Below, piece after piece: positions 49,462-60,081 of a stretch of 64,000 bases of DNA (its first letter is position 1; each line of letters begins with the position of its first letter). The stretch is taken from the NCBI RefSeq assembly GCF_012910705.2, contig NZ_WTVG02000035.1, positions 186,001 through 250,000 on the forward strand, written 5' to 3'. Source of the DNA: Aromatoleum anaerobium. GTDB lineage: Bacteria; Pseudomonadota; Gammaproteobacteria; Burkholderiales; Rhodocyclaceae. Position numbers and translations under genes: made by a program. The notes under the pieces were generated by a model that saw only the letters and a list, made by a program, of their open reading frames with translations, did not search any database and was not told the origin of the DNA.

Positions 49462-51372
49462 TCAGCTCAGTTCGAGGATGCGGTCATGGACTTCGCTGAC
49501 CTTGAAGGGCTTGCCCTGCACCTTGTTCAGCGGCACGACGTCGCGCAGGTAGCGTTCGCGCAGCAGCTTCGAGAGTTGCCCCATGTTGAGTTCCGGCACC
49601 AGCACCGTCTTGTAGCGCCCGAGCAGCTCGCCGAGGTCCGGCGGCAGCGGGTTCAGGTGGCGCAGATGCACGTGCGCGACCGAGCGGCCTTCGGCCTCGG
49701 CCTTCTCGCGCGCCTGCGCGATCGTGCCGTAGGTGCTGCCCCAGCCGATGACGAGCAGATCGCCGGACGCAGGCCCTTCGACCGTCGTCGGCGGGATGTC
49801 CTGCGCGGTGCCGGCGACTTTCGCGGCGCGCACATCGACCATGCGCTGGTGGTTCAGCGGGTCGTGCGAGATGTTGCCGCTGAGGAAGTCTTTTTCCAGG
49901 CCGCCGACGCGGTGCTCCATGCCCGGCGTGCCGGGGCGCACCCAGGCGCGGGCGAGATTCTCGTCGCGCGCGTACGGCTGGAAGCCTTCCGGATCGGTGC
50001 GATAGCTGACCTCGACTTTCGGCAGGGTCGCGACATCCGGAATCCGCCACGGCTCGGCAGCGTTCGCGATGCCGCCGTCGGTCAGCAGGATCACCGGCGT
50101 CATGTACTTGACGGCGATGCGGAACGCCTCGATCGCGCAGTCGAAGCAGTCGGCGGGCGAGCGTGCCGCGATCACCGGGATCGGGCATTCGCCGTTGCGC
50201 CCGTAGATTGCCTGCAGCAGGTCGGACTGCTCGATCTTCGTCGGCAGGCCGGTCGACGGGCCGCCGCGCTGCACGTTGACGATCACCAGCGGCAGCTCCA
50301 GCATCACCGCGAGGCCCATCGCCTCGGTCTTCAGCGCCATGCCCGGGCCGGAAGTCGTCGTCAGGCCGAGCGCGCCGCCGTAGGCCGCGCCGATCGTCGA
50401 GCAGATGCCGGCGATCTCGTCCTCGGCCTGGTAGGTCGTGACGTTGAAATGCTTCAGCGCGGACAGTTCATGCAGGATGTCGGTCGCCGGCGTGATCGGG
50501 TACGAGCCGAGGAAGAGCTCGACGCCCGACGACTCGGACGCGGCGACAAAGCCGAGCGCCGCGGCGTGGTTGCCGGTGATGCTGCGATAGATGCCCGGCT
50601 TCGCCGCCGCTTCGCGCACCTGGTAGGTCGCGGCGAAGATCTCGGCGGCGTCGGCATACGCGAAGCCGGCGCGCAGCGCATTGACGTTGGCGTCGGCGAA
50701 TTCCGGCTTCTTGGCGAACTTCTCGTAAATGTCGGCGATTTCGTCCTCAATCGGCCGGCCGTACAGGCACAGCATCAGGCCGAGCGCGAAGTAGTTCTTG
50801 CAGCGGCCGACTTCCTTCTTCGACAGGCCGGAATCGCGCAGCGCCGCCGCAGTCAGCGCCGAAATGTCGATCTTGAACAGGCGATAGCCGTCGAGGCTGC
50901 CGTCCTCGAGCGGATTGCTCGTGTAGCCGGCTTTCGCGAGGTTCGTGTCGGCAAACGCGCCGGTGTTCGCGATGATGATGCCGCCGTGCTTGACGTCGGC
51001 GAGGTTCGTCTTCAGCGCCGCCGGGTTCATCGCGACGAGCGCGTCGGGCGCGTCGCCGGACGTGAAGACCTGGCGCGACCCGTACTGGATCTGGTAGCCG
51101 GAGACGCCGAACAGGGTGCCGGTCGGCGCGCGGATTTCGGACGGGTAGTCGGGATGCGTCGCGAAGCCGTGTCCGGCCTTCGCGACGGCTTTCGAGAATT
51201 CCGAACCGGTGAGCTGCATGCCGTCACCGGAGTCGCCGACGAAACGGATCACGACGCTGTCGAGCGCCTCGACCGCCCGTACGCTCGACGCGCCGGCGGT
51301 TTCGGTGCTGCCGCTGCCGATCGCTTCCCTGGTATTCACTTCGGCCTCGGACGTGTATCCGGCTTCTGACAT
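49462..51372 (-). CDS. korA: 2-oxoacid:ferredoxin oxidoreductase, fused gamma-alpha subunit
   Basis: A 636-residue fusion. The N-terminal gamma domain (VIRFVGDSGDGMQLTGSEFS) is followed by the alpha domain (NHAAALGFVAASESSGVELF, SYPITPATDILHELS, TTSGPGMALKTEAMGLAVM). The 30 or so residues before the gamma domain are poorly conserved. GAGGAGG before ATG 51372 decides the start. korB follows in the same operon. Confidence 0.94.
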   Translation of the reverse strand: MSEAGYTSEAEVNTREAIGSGSTETAGASSVRAVEALDSVVIRFVGDSGDGMQLTGSEFSKAVAKAGHGFATHPDYPSEIRAPTGTLFGVSGYQIQYGSRQVFTSGDAPDALVAMNPAALKTNLADVKHGGIIIANTGAFADTNLAKAGYTSNPLEDGSLDGYRLFKIDISALTAAALRDSGLSKKEVGRCKNYFALGLMLCLYGRPIEDEIADIYEKFAKKPEFADANVNALRAGFAYADAAEIFAATYQVREAAAKPGIYRSITGNHAAALGFVAASESSGVELFLGSYPITPATDILHELSALKHFNVTTYQAEDEIAGICSTIGAAYGGALGLTTTSGPGMALKTEAMGLAVMLELPLVIVNVQRGGPSTGLPTKIEQSDLLQAIYGRNGECPIPVIAARSPADCFDCAIEAFRIAVKYMTPVILLTDGGIANAAEPWRIPDVATLPKVEVSYRTDPEGFQPYARDENLARAWVRPGTPGMEHRVGGLEKDFLSGNISHDPLNHQRMVDVRAAKVAGTAQDIPPTTVEGPASGDLLVIGWGSTYGTIAQAREKAEAEGRSVAHVHLRHLNPLPPDLGELLGRYKTVLVPELNMGQLSKLLRERYLRDVVPLNKVQGKPFKVSEVHDRILELS

Positions 51373-51691
51373 GACTTTTCCTCCTCGATGGGCCCGGGTT
51401 GCCTGCCCTCGTTGCGGGGCGACGTCATCGACCGCGGGCGGGTTTTTGTTGATTACAAACAGTTTGACGTCCATCAGTATTGACGCAGGTCAAGAGAAGC
51501 GAAATATCACCGAATTGAAACGCTGTTGCCGAACCGGCAGGATCACGCAAGCGCATCGTGCGCTTGCATGGAGCGCATGCGGTGACGGTCGAAACGGGCG
51601 GCAGCGGGCGGCGTGGGACCGGGCGCGGGGCACGACCGGACGCACCTCATCGCAGCCGTCGACGGAGCGGCGGAGCGGCGAAGCGGCCTTT
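51373..51691. other. Intergenic region upstream of korA
   Basis: These 319 bp hold the korA promoter and an FNR-type palindrome (51480-51493). No gene is seen in the remainder. Confidence 0.5.
51480..51493 (-). promoter_or_regulatory. FNR/Anr-type box upstream of korA
   Basis: TTGACGCAGGTCAA is a perfect TTGAC-N4-GTCAA palindrome, close to the FNR consensus TTGAT-N4-ATCAA. It lies 108 bases before the korA start. It suggests induction of korAB without oxygen. Confidence 0.5.
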
Positions 51692-52155
51692 TCAACCGGC
51701 GCAGTCGATCTCGTCGCGGTGGCCGAAGCCCGCGGAGTTGTCGATGAAATACAGCCGCTCGGGCACGAAGCGGTACCAGCGCACTTTCGCCAGCGCCTTG
51801 ACGATCGCGGCCGGGGCCAGCGCGAGCTTGCCGACGACCGGGTACCTGTCGCCATACAGCCGGCGCGCGCGCTTTTCCTCGTCGCCCGACACCTCGCAGG
51901 CGAGCCCTTCGGCCTGGATGCCCTTGATCTGCGGCCAGTCCGCGTAATCTTCCTGCACCGTGATCGCGACCCGCGCCGGCGCGGCGATCGCAGTGGCGTG
52001 CCGGCTTGCCGGCGCCGACAGGAAATACAGCGTGAAGCCGTCGCTGACGTAGAACACTGCCGCAGCCCACGGGCCGTCACTGCCGTGCGTCGCGAGCGTC
52101 ATCACGTGGTGCGCCTGCAGGTACGCGAGCGCCGCCTCGCGCGCCGTGGCCGCGG

Positions 52156-52159
<4 letters not shown>
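51692..52159 (-). CDS. Pyridoxamine 5'-phosphate oxidase-family flavin protein
   Basis: A 155-residue protein with the FMN-binding split-barrel pattern (HHVMTLATHGSDGPWAAAVF, FTLYFLSAPASRHATAIA, VAITVQEDYADWPQIKGIQ). It starts at TTG 52159, which overlaps the regulator stop as TTGA; no ATG or GTG gives a better start. It may use flavin or haem; the substrate is unknown. Coupling to the phenol regulator gene suggests a related role, but its reaction is not evident. Confidence 0.72.
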
Positions 52160-53892
<1,733 letters not shown>

Positions 53893-53945
53893 GCCTCGCC
53901 CTCCTCCTGGATCGCTTGTTCTACGCGTCGCCGCGACATCTCGTG

Positions 53946-53959
53946 TTGACCTGGATCAA
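53946..53959 (-). promoter_or_regulatory. FNR/Anr-type box in the pdeR-ppsA gap
   Basis: TTGACCTGGATCAA matches TTGAT-N4-ATCAA with one change. It is centred 60 bp upstream of the pdeR ATG. A TAGAAC sequence (minus strand, near 53920) could be the -10 box of a class II FNR promoter, placing the box at about -41.5. It would restrict the regulator, and thereby phenol genes, to anoxic growth. Confidence 0.6.
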
Positions 53960-54010
53960 ACAGTTCAGGCAACAACCACCTGGACAAAATCGGGCCCCTC
54001 TGAACGTCCA

Positions 54011-54067
54011 TTCATCAAATGATCAAGACGCCCGGCCGGCGGAGGTGAAATCTCATCAATTGATAAA
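54011..54067 (+). promoter_or_regulatory. Two upstream activator sites for the DmpR-type regulator
   Basis: TTCATCAAATGATCAA (54011-54026) and CTCATCAATTGATAAA (54052-54067) are palindromes that match the XylR/DmpR site TTGATCAATTGATCAA at 14 and 13 of 16 positions. Their centres are 41 bp apart, four helical turns. They lie about 160-220 bp before the sigma-54 promoter, the usual range for these activators. Confidence 0.78.
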
Positions 54068-54228
54068 GCCGCGGTCGCAGCCAACTGCCTGGTCGCGGCC
54101 CGTGCCCCGCGCCCTTGCGGGCATTTTGCATGATCTCGCAAAAACACCTGGATCGCCTGCCACGACTGAGCCGCGGCCCGGCCGAAGCGCCCGCGGAAAG
54201 TCCGTTTGCCGGACCTGCGCAGCCGCAA

Positions 54229-54244
54229 TGGCACACCCCTTGCA
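54229..54244 (+). promoter_or_regulatory. Sigma-54 promoter of the pps-ppc operon
   Basis: TGGCACACCCCTTGCA is a perfect match to TGGCAC-N5-TTGCW. It lies 79 bases before the ppsA ATG. With the two activator sites upstream and the divergent regulator gene it forms a complete sigma-54 control region. Confidence 0.92.
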
Positions 54245-54322
54245 AAGGGACTCCGGCAAGCGTCGTCCAACAAAATCCGGTTGCCACGATCGACACCGGA
54301 ATTACAAAGGAGGGGGCATCAG

Positions 54323-56161
54323 ATGAAGTTTCCTGTTCCGCACGACATCAAGGCCAAGACGATTCCGGGGACCGAAGGCTGGGAGCGGATGTATCCGTAC
54401 CAGTACCAGTTCGTCACCGACGACCCGCAGCGCAACCAGTACGAGAAGGACACTTTCTGGTTCTACGACGGGCTGCATTATCCGGAACCGCTGTACCCGT
54501 TCGACACGATCTGGGACGAAGCCTGGTACCTCGCGCTGTCGCAGTTCAACAACCGCATCTTCCAGGTGCCGCCGGTGCGCGGCGTCGATCACCGCATCAT
54601 CAACGGCTACGTCTATATCTCGCCGGTGCCGGTCAAGGACCCCGCCGAAATCGGCGCGCGGGTGCCGAATTTCATGGAGCGCGCGGGTTTCTACTACAAG
54701 AACTGGGACGCGCTCGAAGCGAAGTGGAAAGTGAAGATGGAGGCGGCGATCGCCGAGCTCGAGGCGCTCGAGATCCCGCGCCTGCCCGACGTCGAGGACC
54801 TCAGCGTCGTCACCGACGGCATCGGCGAGTCGAAGGGCTACCACCTGCTGAAGAACTACGACGACCTGATCAACCTCGGCATCAAGTGCTGGCAGTACCA
54901 CTTCGAGTTCCTGAACCTCGGCTACGCGGCCTACGTGTTCTTCATGGACTTCACGCAGAAGCTGTTCCCGAGCATTCCGTTGCAGCGGATCACGCAGATG
55001 GTTTCCGGCATCGACGTGATCATGTACCGGCCTGACGACGAGCTGAAGGAACTGGCGAAGAAGGCGGTCGCGCTCGAAGTTGACGACATCGTCGCCGGCC
55101 ATCGCGAATGGGACGACGTCAAGGCCGCGCTCGGCGCGCACCGGCACGGCGACGAGTGGCTCGCGGCGTTCGAGAAGGCGCGCTACCCGTGGTTCAACAT
55201 CTCGTCGGGCACCGGCTGGTTCCACACCGACCGCAGCTGGAACGACAACCTCAACATCCCGCTCGACGGCATACAGACTTATATCGGCAAGCTCCGCGCG
55301 GGGGTCTCGATCGACCGGCCGATGGAAGCGGTGCGTGCCGAGCGCGACCGGATCACCGCCGAATACCGCGATCTGATCGACAGCGACGAGGATCGCAAGC
55401 AGTTCGACGAACTGCTCGGCTGCGCCAAGACGGTGTTCCCGTACGTCGAGAACCATCTCTTCTACGTCGAGCACTGGTTCCACTCGGTGTTCTGGAACAA
55501 GATGCGCGAAGTCGCCGCGATCATGAAGGAACACGGCATGATCGCCGACGTTGAAGACATCTGGTATCTGCGCCGCGACGAGATCAAGCAGGCGCTATGG
55601 GATGTCGTCACCGCGTGGGCGACCGGCGTCACGCCGCGCGGCACCACGACCTGGCCGGCCGAAATCGAATGGCGCAAGGGCGTGATGCAGAAGTTCCGTG
55701 AATGGAACCGGCCGCCGGCGATCGGCGTCGCGCCGGAGGTGATCCAGGAACCCTTCACGATCGTGCTGTGGGGCGTCACGAACAACTCCCTGTCCGACTG
55801 GGCCGCGGTGCAGGACATCGCCGACCCGGACAGCATCACCGAGCTGAAAGGCTTCGCCGCGAGCCCCGGCACTGTCGAAGGCCGTGCCCGCGTGTGCCGC
55901 AGCGCCGAGGACATCCGCGACCTGCAGGAAGGCGAGATCCTCGTCGCACCGACGACCTCGCCGTCGTGGGCGCCGGCATTCGCGAAGATCAAGGCCTGCG
56001 TCACCGACGTCGGCGGCGTCATGAGCCACGCCGCGATCGTGTGCCGCGAATACGGCATGCCGGCGGTCGTCGGCACGGGAGTGTCGACACGCGTGATCCG
56101 CACCGGCATGACGCTGCGGGTCGACGGCTCGTCCGGCGTGATCTCGATCATCACGGCCTGA
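54323..56161 (+). CDS. ppsA: Phenylphosphate synthase subunit A (70 kDa, phospho-His)
   Basis: A 612-residue protein resembling the swivelling phosphohistidine part of PEP synthase. The C-terminal motif GGVMSHAAIVCREYGMPAVV holds His 569, the same number as the histidine reported to be phosphorylated in the Thauera aromatica enzyme. The larger N-terminal part (about 1-510) has the phenol-binding role by inference. With PpsB it converts phenol and ATP to phenylphosphate, AMP and phosphate, the first step of anaerobic phenol degradation. AAAGGAGG precedes the ATG by about 12 bases. Confidence 0.95.
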   Translation: MKFPVPHDIKAKTIPGTEGWERMYPYQYQFVTDDPQRNQYEKDTFWFYDGLHYPEPLYPFDTIWDEAWYLALSQFNNRIFQVPPVRGVDHRIINGYVYISPVPVKDPAEIGARVPNFMERAGFYYKNWDALEAKWKVKMEAAIAELEALEIPRLPDVEDLSVVTDGIGESKGYHLLKNYDDLINLGIKCWQYHFEFLNLGYAAYVFFMDFTQKLFPSIPLQRITQMVSGIDVIMYRPDDELKELAKKAVALEVDDIVAGHREWDDVKAALGAHRHGDEWLAAFEKARYPWFNISSGTGWFHTDRSWNDNLNIPLDGIQTYIGKLRAGVSIDRPMEAVRAERDRITAEYRDLIDSDEDRKQFDELLGCAKTVFPYVENHLFYVEHWFHSVFWNKMREVAAIMKEHGMIADVEDIWYLRRDEIKQALWDVVTAWATGVTPRGTTTWPAEIEWRKGVMQKFREWNRPPAIGVAPEVIQEPFTIVLWGVTNNSLSDWAAVQDIADPDSITELKGFAASPGTVEGRARVCRSAEDIRDLQEGEILVAPTTSPSWAPAFAKIKACVTDVGGVMSHAAIVCREYGMPAVVGTGVSTRVIRTGMTLRVDGSSGVISIITA

Positions 56162-56174
56162 AGAGGTGACCCCG

Positions 56175-57299
56175 ATGGGAAGCGTTATTTCTGCAGCAGC
56201 CCTGCCCTGGGCCGCCCTCGACAGCGTCGCGCCGAAAGTGTGTTCTTTCGAGGAATGCGGCAAGGACTCGGTGCAGCTGGTCGGCGGCAAGTGCGCGTCG
56301 CTCGGCGAACTGATCAACGCGGGTGTGCGGGTGCCGCCGGGCTTCGCGCTCACCACCCGCGGCTATGCACAGTTCATGCGCGAGGCCGGCATCCAGGCCG
56401 AAGTCGCGGGGCTCCTCGACGGCCTCGACCACGAGGACATGGACAAGCTCGAGGAGGCCTCGCACGCGATCCGCGAAATGATCGAATCGCGCCCGCTGCC
56501 GATCGAGCTCGAGGACCTGATCGCCGAGGCCTACCGCAAACTGTCGGTGCGCTGCTACCTGCCGGCGGTGCCGGTCGCAGTGCGCTCCTCCGCGACCGCC
56601 GAGGACCTGCCGGGCGCGAGCTTCGCCGGCCAGCAGGACACCTACCTGTGGATCCGCGGCGTCGATGACGTGATCCATCACGTGCGGCGGTGCATCTCCA
56701 GCCTCTACAGCGGGCGGGCGATCGCCTACCGCATGAAGATGGGATTCCCGCACGAACAGGTCGCGATCAGCGTCGGCATCCAGAAGATGGCGAACGCCTA
56801 CACCGCGGGCGTGATGTTCACCGTGCATCCGGCGACCGGCGACCGCTCGGTGATCGTCATCGACGCGAACTTCGGCTTCGGTGAATCGGTGGTGTCGGGC
56901 GAAGTCACGCCGGACAACTTCGTCGTCAACAAGATCACGCTCGACATCATCGAGCGGACGATTTCGACGAAGGAGATCTGCCACACCGTCGATCTGAAAA
57001 CTCAGAAGTCGATCGCGCTTCCGGTCCCTACCGAGCGCCAGAACATCCAGTCGATCACCGATGACGAGATCGGCGAACTCGCGTCGATGGCGAAGAAGAT
57101 CGAAAAGCACTATGGCCGCCCGATGGACATCGAATGGGCGATCGACAAGCACCTGCCAGCCGGCGGGAACATTTTCATCCTGCAGGCGCGCCCCGAAACG
57201 ATCTGGAGCAATCGCCAGAAAACCACCGGTGCGGCAAGCAGCACGTCGGCGATGGATTACATCGTGTCGAGTCTGCTCGCCGGAAAACGACTCAGCTAG
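56175..57299 (+). CDS. ppsB: Phenylphosphate synthase subunit B (40 kDa, ATP-binding)
   Basis: A 374-residue protein matching the ATP-grasp (nucleotide-binding) part of PEP synthase/pyruvate phosphate dikinase (LVGGKCASLGELINAGVRVP, AVRSSATAEDLPGASFAGQQ, GNIFILQARPETIWS). It transfers the beta-phosphate of ATP to His 569 of PpsA. PEP synthase has both parts in one chain; here they are split into two genes. AGGTG spaced for ATG 56175 favours that start over GTG 56166. Confidence 0.95.
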   Translation: MGSVISAAALPWAALDSVAPKVCSFEECGKDSVQLVGGKCASLGELINAGVRVPPGFALTTRGYAQFMREAGIQAEVAGLLDGLDHEDMDKLEEASHAIREMIESRPLPIELEDLIAEAYRKLSVRCYLPAVPVAVRSSATAEDLPGASFAGQQDTYLWIRGVDDVIHHVRRCISSLYSGRAIAYRMKMGFPHEQVAISVGIQKMANAYTAGVMFTVHPATGDRSVIVIDANFGFGESVVSGEVTPDNFVVNKITLDIIERTISTKEICHTVDLKTQKSIALPVPTERQNIQSITDDEIGELASMAKKIEKHYGRPMDIEWAIDKHLPAGGNIFILQARPETIWSNRQKTTGAASSTSAMDYIVSSLLAGKRLS

Positions 57300-57312
57300 G
57301 AGGACGACCAAA

Positions 57313-57981
57313 GTGATCGTACGTAACTGGATGCAGCCGAATCCGACCGTGTTGACCGGCGACACGCTGCTGTCCGAGGCGAAGCGGATCCTGTCGGAAG
57401 CCAATGTCCACGCGTTGCCGGTCGTCGATGACGGCCGCCTGCGTGGCCTCATCACGCGCGCCAGCTGCCTGCGCGCCGCGCACGCCGCGTTGCGCACCCA
57501 GGACACCGACGAGCTCAGCTATTTCTCGAATCACGTCAAGGTCAAGGACATCATGGTCCGCAACCCCGCGACGATCGACGCCGACGACACGATGGAGCAC
57601 TGCCTGCAGATCGGCCAGGAGCACGGCGTCGGCCAGTTGCCGGTGATGGACGGCGACAATGTCGTCGGCATGATCTCGGCGATCGAGATGTATTCGCTGG
57701 CGGCGCATTTCCTCGGCGCCTGGGAAAAGCGCAGCGGCGTGACGCTCGCGCCGATGGAACTCAAGCCGGGAACGATGGGGCGCATCGCCGACATCGTCGA
57801 GGCGGCGAACGCCGAACTGCTCGCGATCTATCCGATCAGCATTGGCCACCTGAACGCGTCCTCCGCGTCGCACGCCAAGAAAGTGATCGTCCGCTTTCAC
57901 GCCGCAGATACCGACACGGTGATCTGCGCACTCGGACGCGCAGGATTCGAAGTCATCGAATCCGTCCAGGCAATGCATTGA
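57313..57981 (+). CDS. ppsC: Phenylphosphate synthase subunit C (24 kDa, CBS pair)
   Basis: A 222-residue protein with two CBS motifs (NWMQPNPTVLTGDTLLSEAK, VHALPVVDDGRLRGLITRAS; DIMVRNPATIDADDTMEHC, VGQLPVMDGDNVVGMISAIE) and a C-terminal ACT-like tail. In Thauera the corresponding protein stimulates the synthase several-fold; CBS pairs usually sense adenine nucleotides. The start is GTG 57313, 14 bases after ppsB, preceded by AGGAGG. Confidence 0.93.
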   Translation: MIVRNWMQPNPTVLTGDTLLSEAKRILSEANVHALPVVDDGRLRGLITRASCLRAAHAALRTQDTDELSYFSNHVKVKDIMVRNPATIDADDTMEHCLQIGQEHGVGQLPVMDGDNVVGMISAIEMYSLAAHFLGAWEKRSGVTLAPMELKPGTMGRIADIVEAANAELLAIYPISIGHLNASSASHAKKVIVRFHAADTDTVICALGRAGFEVIESVQAMH

Positions 57982-58038
57982 ACCCTCATTGAACCCCCTT
58001 CCGCTGACTTGCACCGTCACTCACCAAGGAGTTTTCGA

Positions 58039-59457
58039 ATGGACCTGAGATATTTCATCAACCAGTGCGCCGAAGCCCACGAGCTCAAGCGCGTCACGAC
58101 CGAAGTCGACTGGAATCTGGAGATCTCGCACGTCTCCAAGCTGACCGAGGAGAAGAAGGGCCCGGCGCTGCTGTTCGAGAGCGTCAAGGGCTATGACACT
58201 CCGGTCTTCACCGGCGCGTTCGCGACGACCAAGCGCCTCGCGATCATGCTCGGCCTGCCGCACGACCTGACGCTGTGCGAATCGGCGCAGCAGTGGATGA
58301 AGAAAACGATCACCTCCGAAGGCCTGATCAAGGCGAAGGAAGTCAAGGACGGGCCGGTGCTGGAAAACGTGCTCAGCGGCGACAAGGTCGATCTCAACAT
58401 GTTCCCGGTGCCGAAGTTCTTCCCGCTCGATGGCGGGCGCTACATCGGCACGATGGTGTCGGTGGTGCTGAAGGACCCCGAGACCGGCGAGGTGAACCTC
58501 GGCACGTATCGCATGCAGATGCTCGACGACAAGCGCTGCGGTGTGCAGATCCTGCCCGGCAAGCGCGGCGAGCGGATCATGAAGAAGTACGCGAAGATGG
58601 GCAAGAAGATGCCCGCGGCGGCGATCATCGGCTGCGACCCGCTGATCTTCATGGCCGGCACGCTGATGCACAAGGGTGCGAGCGACTTCGACATCACCGG
58701 CACGGTGCGCGGCCAGCAGGCCGAGTTCCTGATGGCGCCGCTGACCGGGCTGCCGGTGCCGGCCGGCGCCGAGATCGTCCTCGAAGGCGAGATCGACCCG
58801 AACGCCTTCCTGCCGGAAGGGCCGTTCGCCGAATACACCGGCTACTACACCGACGAACTGCACAAGCCGATCCCGAAGCCGGTGCTCGAAGTCAAACAGA
58901 TCCTGCACCGCAACAACCCGATCCTGTGGGCGACCGGCCAGGGCCGGCCGGTGACCGACGTGCATATGCTGCTCGCCTTCACGCGCACCGCGACCTTGTG
59001 GACGGAGCTCGAGCAGATGCGCGTGCCGGGCATCAGCTCGGTGTGCGTGCTGCCGGAGTCCGCCGGCCGCTTCTGGGCCGTCGTGTCGGTCAAGCAGTCC
59101 TACCCCGGCCACTCACGCCAGGTCGCCGACGCAGTGATCGGCAGCAACACCGGCAGCTACGGCATCAAAGGCGTCATCACGGTCGATGAGGACATCCAGG
59201 CCGATGACCTGCAGCGCGTGTTCTGGGCGCTGTCGTGCCGTTACGACCCGATGCGCGGCACCGAACTCATCAAGCGCGGCCGCTCGACGCCGCTCGACCC
59301 GGCGCTCGACCCGGACGGCGACAAGCTCACGACGTCGCGCATCCTGATGGACGCGTGCATCCCGTACGAGTGGAAACAGAAGCCGGTCGAGGCGCGCATG
59401 GACGAGGAAATGCTCGCCAAGATCCGCGCCCGCTGGCACGAGTACGGCATCGACTGA
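58039..59457 (+). CDS. ppcB: Phenylphosphate carboxylase subunit beta (UbiD family)
   Basis: A 472-residue UbiD-family protein (about 53 kDa). The family glutamates are in LPEGPFAEYTGYYTD, the region that holds the catalytic Glu pair of UbiD/Fdc1. With PpcA, PpcC and PpcD it carboxylates phenylphosphate with CO2 to 4-hydroxybenzoate and phosphate. It has the T. aromatica gene position after ppsC. CAAGGAG precedes the ATG. Confidence 0.93.
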   Translation: MDLRYFINQCAEAHELKRVTTEVDWNLEISHVSKLTEEKKGPALLFESVKGYDTPVFTGAFATTKRLAIMLGLPHDLTLCESAQQWMKKTITSEGLIKAKEVKDGPVLENVLSGDKVDLNMFPVPKFFPLDGGRYIGTMVSVVLKDPETGEVNLGTYRMQMLDDKRCGVQILPGKRGERIMKKYAKMGKKMPAAAIIGCDPLIFMAGTLMHKGASDFDITGTVRGQQAEFLMAPLTGLPVPAGAEIVLEGEIDPNAFLPEGPFAEYTGYYTDELHKPIPKPVLEVKQILHRNNPILWATGQGRPVTDVHMLLAFTRTATLWTELEQMRVPGISSVCVLPESAGRFWAVVSVKQSYPGHSRQVADAVIGSNTGSYGIKGVITVDEDIQADDLQRVFWALSCRYDPMRGTELIKRGRSTPLDPALDPDGDKLTTSRILMDACIPYEWKQKPVEARMDEEMLAKIRARWHEYGID

Positions 59458-59521
59458 GCGACAACTACCACCGACACGCAACGGCCGTCCGGCGAGGCGG
59501 CCTCACCGAGGATATGGAAAC

Positions 59522-60031
59522 ATGGAACAGGCAAAGAACATCAAGCTGGTGATCCTCGACGTCGACGGCGTGATGACCGACGGCCGTATCGTCATCAATG
59601 ACGACGGCATCGAATCGCGCAACTTCGACATCAAGGACGGCATGGGCGTGATCGTGCTGCAGCTGTGCGGCATCGACGTGGCGATCATCACGTCGAAGAA
59701 GTCCGGCGCGGTGCGCCATCGTGCCGAGGAGCTGAAGATCAAGCGCTTCTACGAAGGGATCAAGAAGAAGACCGAACCGTATGCGCAGATGCTCGAGGAG
59801 ATGAACATTTCCGACGCCGAAGTCTGCTACGTCGGCGACGACCTCGTCGATCTGTCGATGATGAAGCGCGTCGGGCTCGCGGTCGCGGTCGGCGACGCGG
59901 TCGCCGACGTCAAGGAAGCCGCGACCTACGTGACGACGGCGCGCGGCGGCCACGGTGCGGTGCGCGAAGTCGCCGAGCTGATCCTCAAGGCGCAGGGCAA
60001 GTGGGACGCGGTGCTCGCGAAGATCCACTGA
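59522..60031 (+). CDS. ppcD: Phenylphosphate carboxylase subunit delta (HAD phosphatase-like)
   Basis: A 169-residue (18 kDa) protein of the HAD superfamily, KdsC-like. It has nucleophile motif LVILDVDGVMTDGR, motif II serine in IITSKKSGAV, Lys in RFYEGIKKKTEPY and acidic motif YVGDDLVDLSMM. In Thauera the delta subunit is needed for carboxylation starting from phenylphosphate, removing the phosphate, but not for the CO2 exchange reaction. Confidence 0.93.
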   Translation: MEQAKNIKLVILDVDGVMTDGRIVINDDGIESRNFDIKDGMGVIVLQLCGIDVAIITSKKSGAVRHRAEELKIKRFYEGIKKKTEPYAQMLEEMNISDAEVCYVGDDLVDLSMMKRVGLAVAVGDAVADVKEAATYVTTARGGHGAVREVAELILKAQGKWDAVLAKIH

Positions 60032-60081
60032 ACGGTTCAACACCTTTTCGAATCGCTTCCATCCACAGCAAGGAGATCGAC

